NCBI GenBank assembly: GCA_025353435.1
Contig: JANXQR010000716.1
Location: 1-6,321, forward strand
DNA length: 6,321 nt
Direction: 5' to 3'
Source: Acidobacteriota bacterium
GTDB lineage: Bacteria > Acidobacteriota > Terriglobia > Terriglobales > Acidobacteriaceae
The notes below the pieces were generated by a model that saw nothing but the letters and a program-made list of their open reading frames with translations, was not told where the DNA came from and did no database searches. Positions 1-5,586 of this stretch are shown piece by piece; position 1 is the stretch's first letter, and each line of letters begins with the position of its first letter. A program made the translations under genes and the position numbers.

Positions 1-27
1 CCTAGCCACTGCAGCCGCAGCTTGAAG

Positions 28-57
28 AAAATGAAAAGGGCCACCCGCAGGCAGCCC
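28..57 (-). terminator. Probable intrinsic terminator after coxD
   Basis: Read on the minus strand, GGGCTGCC (57-50), loop TGCG (49-46) and GGTGGCCC (45-38) form an 8-pair stem with two G-U pairs. It is followed directly by TTTTCATTTT (37-28). A GC-rich stem next to a U-rich tract, 21 bases after the coxD stop, is what a rho-independent terminator looks like. The U tract is broken by C and A, so termination may be partial. The opposite strand has no T tract, so it would act in one direction only. Confidence 0.6.
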
Positions 58-78
58 TAGTCCCTATTCCCTGTCTCT

Positions 79-420
79 CTACCACCGCCCCCACGCCCGG
101 CTAAAATAATCCGACAGCGTCATCCCTACCAGCGCCATAAACGTGAACAGCCCCGCGCCCACCGTGAGTTTTGTCAGCCTCGAACTGTACTTCACATGCA
201 TGAAAAATAGCACCACGATGGTGGCCTTCACGCACGCGATAAACAGCGCGATGATCGGGTTAAACACGCCTAGCTCAAGATACGATGCCCACACTGTGAC
301 TCCGGTCAGAACCAGAAGAATAGATCCGATCGTGAGGTAAACGGTCGGTGGGACAATGTGGTGTTCCTCGTGAGCCTGTTCGGCGTGCGTATTTTCATGC
401 GACTCGTGCGTTGCGCTCAT
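79..420 (-). CDS. coxD: Cytochrome c oxidase subunit IV, prokaryotic type
   Basis: This small accessory subunit belongs to the prokaryotic cytochrome c oxidase subunit IV family (COX4_pro type), which packs against the core oxidase and probably aids assembly or stability. It has 113 residues, normal for the family. Three hydrophobic segments are seen at about 25-47, 53-75 and 84-105. The stretch VKATIVVLFFMHVKYSSRL (64-82) is the family hallmark, with the conserved Lys, the FFMH motif and a basic loop. The N-terminus is rich in His and Glu, with His at 5, 8, 12, 17, 20 and 21. The ATG at 420 has AAGGA (426-430) 5 bases upstream and lies 16 bases after the coxC stop. It ends with TAG and is followed 21 bases later by a terminator-like hairpin, so it is probably the last gene of the operon. 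Confidence 0.94.
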   Translation of the reverse strand: MSATHESHENTHAEQAHEEHHIVPPTVYLTIGSILLVLTGVTVWASYLELGVFNPIIALFIACVKATIVVLFFMHVKYSSRLTKLTVGAGLFTFMALVGMTLSDYFSRAWGRW

Positions 421-436
421 GTTCGTCCTTAGATCC

Positions 437-1186
437 TTAGCCGTGCCGGCTGATCAGGTAAAGCAGTGGGAACAGGAATATCCAGACAATGTCGACAAAG
501 TGCCAGTACAGCCCGAAGTTCTCCACAAACGTTACGTGCCCCGTCGTGTACGCTCCGGCCCGCGCCCTGAAGATCATGAACGACAGGATGGCGATACCGA
601 TGATCATGTGCAGCGCGTGCATGCCCGTCATGGCAAAGTAGAGCCCGAAGTACATCTCGGTGTGCCGCGCCATGTCCAGCGGCAGCGCCTTGTCGTGGTA
701 AAGGTTGTAAACCTCGGGATCCGACTGCGGATCAGTGAACGACTTGATGCTGTAGTGGATTCCCGGGACGTGATGCTTTTCAATCTTCTCCGAGTATTCA
801 ATCGTCTTGATGCCGAGGAAGGCCAGACCAAGCACCAGGGTGGCCACCAGCCATAGCACCAGCGCGGTCTTGCGCCGCGTCTCCGCTGACCAGACTCCCA
901 TCGCCATCGTGAAGCTGGAACTGATCAGCACGCCCGTGTTCAGCGTGCCCCACACGATATTCAACTGGTGCGATCCCGCCACAAACGCCGGGTAGTACCA
1001 GTTGCGATAGATGAGGTAGGCAGTAAACAGCCCGCCGAAGAACATGATTTCTGTCAGCAGGAAAAGCCACATGGCAAAACCAGTGGCGTCAACCTGCTGT
1101 TCCATCGTCTCGAAATGGTGACGCTGGTACGGCGGATGCTCGTGCTCCGCGTGCGCGTCATGAGCAGCAAGCGTGCTATCCGACAA
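437..1186 (-). CDS. coxC: Cytochrome c oxidase subunit III (five-helix form), TTG start
   Basis: Subunit III binds beside CoxA, stabilises the complex and helps sustain proton uptake; it carries no redox centre. Five membrane segments are seen at about residues 36-60, 75-100, 106-130, 176-206 and 220-246, the short form that lacks the first two helices of mitochondrial-type subunit III. Family signatures are WLFLLTEIMFFGG (40-52), GMHALHMIIG (188-197) and YWHFVDIVWIFLFP (227-240). A loop of about 45 residues (131-175) separates helices three and four. The only in-frame start upstream of Met28 is TTG at 1184-1186, because a TGA lies two codons before it. GAGAGAGG (1196-1203) sits 9 bases upstream, and residues 18-40 read like the conserved N-terminus of homologues, so the TTG is preferred over Met28 (1105), which would delete that region. 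The first 24 residues include six His (9, 12, 15, 17, 23, 24). It overlaps coxA by 11 bases and ends in TAA. Confidence 0.96.
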   Translation of the reverse strand: MSDSTLAAHDAHAEHEHPPYQRHHFETMEQQVDATGFAMWLFLLTEIMFFGGLFTAYLIYRNWYYPAFVAGSHQLNIVWGTLNTGVLISSSFTMAMGVWSAETRRKTALVLWLVATLVLGLAFLGIKTIEYSEKIEKHHVPGIHYSIKSFTDPQSDPEVYNLYHDKALPLDMARHTEMYFGLYFAMTGMHALHMIIGIAILSFMIFRARAGAYTTGHVTFVENFGLYWHFVDIVWIFLFPLLYLISRHG

Positions 1187-2840
1187 TTGTCACCGCCTCT
1201 CTCTCGTGCTTCTTCTCAAGCCACTCGTAGTCGTAGGCGTCGTGATCCACAATCGGAATCTCAGCAAAGTTCTCCGTCAGCGGCGGAGACTGAACCTGCC
1301 ATTCAAGTCCCGTTGCCTGCCAGGGATTGCTGCCCGCGATCTCGCCGTACTTCAGCGACCAGGTCAGGTAAAGAATCGGCAACAAATAGCCGACTCCCAG
1401 AATCGTGGCGCCCGCGGTCGAGAAAACGTTCAGCACCTGGAACTCCGCCGGATACGCGGCATAGCGTCGCGGCATGCCTAGAGTGCCCAAAATGAACTGC
1501 GGGAAGAATGTGAAGTTGAACCCGATAAACGTGATCAGCGCGGCCAGCTGCGAAATCTTTTCGGGATACATGCGACCCGTCATCTTCGGCCACCAGAAGT
1601 GAATTCCCGAAAGGAACGCCATCAGCATGCCGCCCACCATCACAAAGTGGAAGTGCGCCACGATGAAGTATGTCTCCGTGAGGTGGATGTCCGTGCCGGT
1701 CGTGCCCAGAAACACACCCGTCAGCCCGCCGATGGTGAACAGCCCCATGAAGCCGAACGCATACAGCATCGGCGTCTCAAACGTGATGGAGCCCTTGTAG
1801 AGCGTGAAGGTCCAGTTGAAGATCTTGATGGCCGAGGGCACCGCCACCAGCATCGTCAGCAACGAGAACACCAGCGTCGAGTAAGTGGAGACACCCATGA
1901 TGAACATGTGGTGCTCCCAGACAAAGAACCCGAACACCGCGATTGCCACCGAGCTGAAGGCCACCGCCGTGTAGCCGAAGACACGCTTTCGGCTGAAGGT
2001 CGATATCACCTCGGAGATCACGCCCATTCCCGGCAGAATCATGATGTAGACGGCCGGGTGGGAGTAGAACCAGAACAAGTGCTGGAAAAGGATGGGATCG
2101 CCGCCCTTGAGCGGGTCGAAAACGCCAATCCCCATGGTCCGCTCCAGGATCACCAGAACCAGCGCGATCGCCAGAACCGGCGTGCCCAGCACCATCAAAA
2201 TGCTGGCCGCATAATGCGCCCAAACGAACAGCGGCAGGCGGAACCATGTCATGCCCGGCGCCCGCATCTTGTGAATGGTGACTATGAAGTTCAACCCCGT
2301 GAAAATGGAGCTGAATCCGGCGATGAAAATAGCGATTCCGGTGCTCAAAACATTGGTGTTAAGGTAGTGGGTCGAGAGCGGAACGGTGAACGTCCAGCCC
2401 GTATCCACGCCGCCCGCAGCCATTGTGTATAGTACGAGGATTCCCCCCGCCACATAGAGGTACCAGCTCAGCAGATTGATCTTGGGCAGGGCCAGGTCCT
2501 TTGCCCCTATCATCAACGGAATAAGGAAGTTACCAAGCGTCGCCGGCACCGAAGGCACCAGAAACAGGAAAATCATCACCACCCCGTGCATAGTAAACAC
2601 CTTGTTGTAGGTGTCGGTGGCCATTAGGTCGGATTGGGGGGTCAAAAGCTCCAATCGGATCAGGCCCGCCAACGCTCCGCCAATGGCGAAGAAGAAGGTG
2701 ATCGAGGCCAGGTACAGCATCGCAATCCGCTTGTGATCGCCGGTCAGCAGCCAGCTTAGAATGCCGTGTTCCTTGGTGATGAAGTTGACCTTCGGAATCG
2801 TGGCTGTTGATTGATCGGGAAGACTGACAATTGTACTCAT
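1176..2840 (-). CDS. coxA: Cytochrome c oxidase subunit I, heme-copper oxidase type A2
   Basis: This is the catalytic, proton-pumping subunit: about 12 membrane helices holding low-spin heme a and the heme a3/CuB site that reduces O2 to water. Visible ligands are His85 and His398 for the low-spin heme, His396 for heme a3, and His261, His310 and His311 for CuB. Tyr265, in HPAVY, is the expected His-Tyr cross-link partner. The motif YSHPAVY (259-265) lacks the channel glutamate of type A1 (GHPEVY) and has the Tyr-Ser pair of type A2, as in Thermus and Rhodothermus caa3 enzymes. D-channel entrance residues are kept (Asn104, Asp115, Asn122), as is K-channel Lys339, with Ser336 in place of the usual Thr. 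Arg458-Arg459 in GMPRRY are the heme-propionate pair. Residues 388-389 are Thr-Glu where classical enzymes have the Mg-binding His-Asp. At 554 residues the length is normal. The start ATG sits in an ATGA overlap with coxB; the TAG stop lies 11 bases inside coxC. Confidence 0.98.
   Translation of the reverse strand: MSTIVSLPDQSTATIPKVNFITKEHGILSWLLTGDHKRIAMLYLASITFFFAIGGALAGLIRLELLTPQSDLMATDTYNKVFTMHGVVMIFLFLVPSVPATLGNFLIPLMIGAKDLALPKINLLSWYLYVAGGILVLYTMAAGGVDTGWTFTVPLSTHYLNTNVLSTGIAIFIAGFSSIFTGLNFIVTIHKMRAPGMTWFRLPLFVWAHYAASILMVLGTPVLAIALVLVILERTMGIGVFDPLKGGDPILFQHLFWFYSHPAVYIMILPGMGVISEVISTFSRKRVFGYTAVAFSSVAIAVFGFFVWEHHMFIMGVSTYSTLVFSLLTMLVAVPSAIKIFNWTFTLYKGSITFETPMLYAFGFMGLFTIGGLTGVFLGTTGTDIHLTETYFIVAHFHFVMVGGMLMAFLSGIHFWWPKMTGRMYPEKISQLAALITFIGFNFTFFPQFILGTLGMPRRYAAYPAEFQVLNVFSTAGATILGVGYLLPILYLTWSLKYGEIAGSNPWQATGLEWQVQSPPLTENFAEIPIVDHDAYDYEWLEKKHEREAVTIVG
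1196..1203 (-). promoter_or_regulatory. Ribosome binding site deciding the TTG start of coxC
   Basis: GAGAGAGG on the minus strand lies within the last codons of coxA, 9 bases before the TTG at 1184-1186. It is one of the clearest Shine-Dalgarno-like sequences in the operon. Its presence, together with an in-frame TGA just upstream of the TTG, supports TTG as the true coxC start. Confidence 0.6.
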
Positions 2841-3931
2841 TGCTTCACCATCCCCTGCGTCGCCGAAGTCGGCCCCGCGGCGGCTTTCTTAACCGCGGAG
2901 GGGGCCTTGCCTTCGCCATCCGGCAGCAAAGTCGTTGTATTCAACGTTTGTTCAATGCGATCGTTGGAATTAAGGCCTTTGATGTATTCCACCAGCGAAA
3001 TCACGCCGTCTTCGCTGATCTGACCCTGGTAAGTGGGCATGATCGGGCTGAAACCCTGCGTCACGTGCTCTGAAGGATTGAGAATCGCTTCCCGCAGATA
3101 CGCTTCATCGGCAAGTGTCGTTTGCCCGTTGGTCAGTGTCAACTTGGTTCCGTAAACGCCGGCCAGGCTGGGGCCGCGCGCATCGGGCCTGCCATTGTGG
3201 CATGCACTGCAGCTCAGGCTCGCGAATAGCCGCTCGCCGTTTTGAGAAAGCGACATGCCGTTGGTCGACTGATTCAGCCACTTCTTGTAGTCGTCGGGCG
3301 ACAAGACCACAATGTCGCCGATCATCGCCGAGTGATTGGTCCCGCAGTATTGCGTGCAGAACAGGTGGTAGGTGCCCACCTCCGTTGCCTCAAACCAAAC
3401 TGAGGTGTAGCGCCCTGGAATCGCTTCACGCTTTACGCGGAATGCGGGGATCGAAAAGCTGTGGAACACATCCTGCGAAATCAGCGTCAGCTGAACTGGC
3501 CTGCCGGTAGGAATGTGCAGCGCATTGATCTCGTGCTGGCCGCCTGGATGCTCGGCTTTCCACATCCACTGCTTGCCCACCACGTAAATGTTCATGGCGT
3601 TGGCCGGCGGCGTGTACACGCGGAAGTAAATCAGCGCACCCCACACAAACATGATGAGAAACAGGCCAAGCGGAATGATCGTCCAAGTTGCCTCCAGCAT
3701 CGTCGATCCTTCAATCTGTACAGCCACCGGGTGGCGTTTCTTGCTGTACAGGATCGAGAAGCTGGTCAAGAGGAGAACCACGATCGTCATACCGATCAGG
3801 CTCACCAGCACCATGAAGAAATACAACGCGTCCATCTGCGGCGCGATCTTCGACGCCTCCGGTGGATAGAGCTGAAAGTTCGTCAGCCACTTGATTAGAA
3901 AATGCCACAGTACCGGGCTTATGTGATCCAT
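2837..3931 (-). CDS. coxB: Cytochrome c oxidase subunit II with fused cytochrome c domain (caa3 type)
   Basis: Subunit II accepts electrons at the binuclear CuA centre and passes them to heme a in CoxA. Residues 36-60 and 84-104 form the two-helix hairpin; Glu80, just before the second helix, matches the glutamate at the K-channel mouth. The cupredoxin domain (about 113-212) carries the CuA ligands His157 (DVFHSFS), Cys192, Cys196, His200 and Met203, in CTQYCGTNHSAM. The bridging residue is Gln194 where classical enzymes have Glu. A class I cytochrome c domain follows (about 228-322) with heme motif CSACH (Cys241, Cys244, His245) and probable sixth ligand Met298 in IMPTY. The protein ends in an Ala/Lys-rich tail of about 40 residues. 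The fused heme marks a caa3 oxidase that can take electrons without a separate soluble cytochrome c. The ATG is at 3931, 4 bases after sco ends, with a weak GGAT motif upstream. The TGA stop overlaps the coxA start (ATGA). No lipobox Cys is visible at the N-terminus. Confidence 0.97.
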   Translation of the reverse strand: MDHISPVLWHFLIKWLTNFQLYPPEASKIAPQMDALYFFMVLVSLIGMTIVVLLLTSFSILYSKKRHPVAVQIEGSTMLEATWTIIPLGLFLIMFVWGALIYFRVYTPPANAMNIYVVGKQWMWKAEHPGGQHEINALHIPTGRPVQLTLISQDVFHSFSIPAFRVKREAIPGRYTSVWFEATEVGTYHLFCTQYCGTNHSAMIGDIVVLSPDDYKKWLNQSTNGMSLSQNGERLFASLSCSACHNGRPDARGPSLAGVYGTKLTLTNGQTTLADEAYLREAILNPSEHVTQGFSPIMPTYQGQISEDGVISLVEYIKGLNSNDRIEQTLNTTTLLPDGEGKAPSAVKKAAAGPTSATQGMVKQ

Positions 3932-3935
3932 TCCG

Positions 3936-4895
3936 TTATCCGTTCACTTTCGGAGTCCGCGGCGACTGGTCCTCGTCGCTGGGGTGATCCTTTGTTCCTG
4001 TGCCCTGCTTGTCCGTCGCAGCGTGGTGTTCTTGCCGGTAATCGCGGCGGAACATCACAAACATGAATCCGCCCAGCGATGCCATTGTCACGAACCCGCC
4101 CAGCTGCACAACTCGAGCCACGATGAGAGAGTGCTTGTTCGTTGACGGATCGTAGTGGTAGCAGTACGTAAGAATGTTGTCGACCGGCGATCCGATCTTT
4201 CCGTTCGAAGCCTCCACAAGCCCCAGCCGAAGATCCTTCGGCGAGTACTCAACGCCCAGGTAGTACTGCGCCAGCTTCCCTGCCGGCGTCACAATCTGGA
4301 TCGCGCTGGCGTGCGCAAACTGCGTGAGCTTTCCATCGGGCCCTGGAATCTTTGCGTAGCCAAACCCCACCGCAGTCGTCAACGCATCAATGTTGGCCTG
4401 CGTGCCGGTGAGAAAGTGCCAGCCATACGCGGTCTCGGGATGCCCGTAGCGCTTCACGTAATTGCGCTTCTTGCCCGCGGCGAGATCGGTGCCTTCGCTG
4501 GGATCGATACTCACCACGATGATATTGAAATCGCGCCCCGGTATCTCATCCACCATCTGCAGCGCGCCCGTCAGGCCGTTCATCTCCTCGGAGCACAGCA
4601 TGGGGCATTGATAGTAGACCAGCGCCAGAATCGCCGGCTTCTGCCCGAAGTAGCTTGCCAGCTGCACTTGTTGGCCGGCGTCGTCAGTAAAGGTGAGATT
4701 AAGCGGCAGCTGCTCATTGAGGCGCTGCGCAATCCCTACCTTGCTTAGAATGGGAGCCTTCTCGTTTGCCGGCCCCATCTGCTTGTCGCCGTATCCCGAC
4801 ACCTGGGCCATCAGAACCGGAGCCAGCACAACCGCCGCACCCGCCGCCAATGCCGCTGCGCGAGTCATATTCCGGATTGTGCCTCTGCATTGCAT
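3936..4895 (-). CDS. sco: SCO/SenC family copper chaperone with C-terminal membrane anchor
   Basis: SCO proteins have a thioredoxin-like fold facing the periplasm and help mature the CuA centre of oxidase subunit II, by copper delivery or thiol reduction. The metal site is intact: CPMLC gives Cys97 and Cys101, and the third ligand is His195 in TQFAHAS. Residues 1-30 look like a signal peptide or anchor: basic n-region (R4, R8, R12), hydrophobic Ala/Val core and a plausible cleavage after VLMA. The domain spans about 60-230. It is followed by an extension with TYCYHYDP (243-250), a second membrane segment at about 262-282 and a charged cytoplasmic-type tail. At 319 residues it is longer than minimal SCO proteins (about 200), owing to this extension. 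The ATG at 4895 has AGGAG (4907-4911) 11 bases upstream; an alternative Met10 (4868) would shorten the n-region and has poorer spacing. coxB, the likely client, begins 4 bases after its TAA stop. Confidence 0.93.
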   Translation of the reverse strand: MQCRGTIRNMTRAAALAAGAAVVLAPVLMAQVSGYGDKQMGPANEKAPILSKVGIAQRLNEQLPLNLTFTDDAGQQVQLASYFGQKPAILALVYYQCPMLCSEEMNGLTGALQMVDEIPGRDFNIIVVSIDPSEGTDLAAGKKRNYVKRYGHPETAYGWHFLTGTQANIDALTTAVGFGYAKIPGPDGKLTQFAHASAIQIVTPAGKLAQYYLGVEYSPKDLRLGLVEASNGKIGSPVDNILTYCYHYDPSTNKHSLIVARVVQLGGFVTMASLGGFMFVMFRRDYRQEHHAATDKQGTGTKDHPSDEDQSPRTPKVNG

Positions 4896-4906
4896 GTTGA
4901 CGACTG

Positions 4907-4911
4907 CTCCT
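4907..4911 (-). promoter_or_regulatory. Ribosome binding site of the SCO gene
   Basis: AGGAG on the minus strand lies 11 bases before the ATG at 4895. The spacing is a little long but better than anything before the alternative Met10. It falls in the 70-base stretch (4896-4965), the longest non-coding gap between genes here. Otherwise that gap shows only a weak 5-pair CCCCT/AGGGG inverted repeat with a long loop, and no convincing promoter or terminator. Confidence 0.5.
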
Positions 4912-4965
4912 GCAAACTTCAGTGCCCCTGTCTCGGCGAATACTCATCGCACAAGGGGTAGGAAA

Positions 4966-5586
4966 CTACTTCGAATCCTTCGGTTTCTCCGCTCGAGTGC
5001 TGTCGACGCGTTGCAGATCCAATTCGAAAGCCGTTCGCGCAAACCCGGTGGTCAAAGGAACCTTGACCGTTGGTTTATGATCGCCGGTCAGCAACGGTGC
5101 CGCCTGCGTGGCAGTGGCAACCGGCAAGCCACGCTGCGCAATCAATTGGATGGCGCGATCGATGGGGATGCGAACTTTGCCCGTCTGCCCATCGACCCGC
5201 GTGTAGTAATCCAGCAGCAAGTCCTCGCGTGCATGCAGGTCGGCTACGTCCTGGTTGCCATCGTCAGTCTGCACCCGCGGCGTGGGAAACTGCTGAGTCA
5301 ACTCCGCCATCTTGGTCTGCAGCGCGGGACTGTTGGGCAAATTTCCAAGCTGGCGCACATCTACCGTCTTGGTCCACTTGCTGTTGCGCCCGTCTTCCTT
5401 GTTCAGCTCCGCGTTAATGACCTTGCCGATGCCGTAACAAAGGATGCCCGTGACCGCAACGAAGATGGCCAAAGCGGTGAGAAAGACGATGATGCCGGTA
5501 ACGCGAACGTCGCTGCGCTCATAGCCTGCTGACGCGTCAACCTCTTCATGGTCGTGCGGCGGCACATGGTCGTTATGCTGTGGCAT
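4966..5586 (-). CDS. Single-span membrane protein of unknown function, ACIII/oxidase-linked
   Basis: I cannot assign a function to this 206-residue protein. It has a His-rich N-terminus (H4, H7, H11, H13), one strong membrane segment at about residues 30-54 with a lone Cys at 50, and a C-terminal domain of about 150 residues that is probably periplasmic. The most family-like part is residues 118-155: an acidic/aromatic stretch (AREDLLLDYYTRVD) followed by GKVRIPIDRAIQLIAQRG. I recall a similar Y-x-x-VD...G-x-x-x-IPIDRA pattern in small proteins beside ACIII and caa3 genes in Acidobacteria and Planctomycetes, but no search was possible. The start ATG at 5586 has a GGAG motif (5594-5597) 7 bases upstream and overlaps the end of actF by 14 bases; the stop is TAG. 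No heme (CXXCH) or CuA motif is present, so it is not itself an electron carrier. Position suggests an assembly, stability or supercomplex-linking role for ACIII and the oxidase; this is inference. Confidence 0.8.
   Translation of the reverse strand: MPQHNDHVPPHDHEEVDASAGYERSDVRVTGIIVFLTALAIFVAVTGILCYGIGKVINAELNKEDGRNSKWTKTVDVRQLGNLPNSPALQTKMAELTQQFPTPRVQTDDGNQDVADLHAREDLLLDYYTRVDGQTGKVRIPIDRAIQLIAQRGLPVATATQAAPLLTGDHKPTVKVPLTTGFARTAFELDLQRVDSTRAEKPKDSK

Noticed and set aside
1..44. A possible next gene on the minus strand starting at GTG (42-44), with a short hydrophobic reading open to the window edge.
   Set aside because: Only about 14 codons are visible, the GTG falls inside the terminator-like stem and no good ribosome binding site precedes it. 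It cannot be supported without sequence to the left.
1599..2432. A 277-codon open frame on the plus strand opposite coxA.
   Set aside because: Its product is a biased His/Arg/Glu-rich string with no domain or membrane segment, and it lies wholly antisense to the strongly conserved coxA. It is a codon-bias shadow.
4896..4965. Internal promoter or terminator in the 70-base gap before the SCO gene.
   Set aside because: The CCCCT/AGGGG inverted repeat has only 5 pairs, a long loop and no U tract. A TTGTGC box has no matching -10 element at proper spacing.
4155..5532. Long plus-strand open frames opposite the SCO gene and the 206-residue protein gene.
   Set aside because: They are antisense to clear minus-strand genes, give Arg-rich sequence without recognisable motifs and overlap one another.
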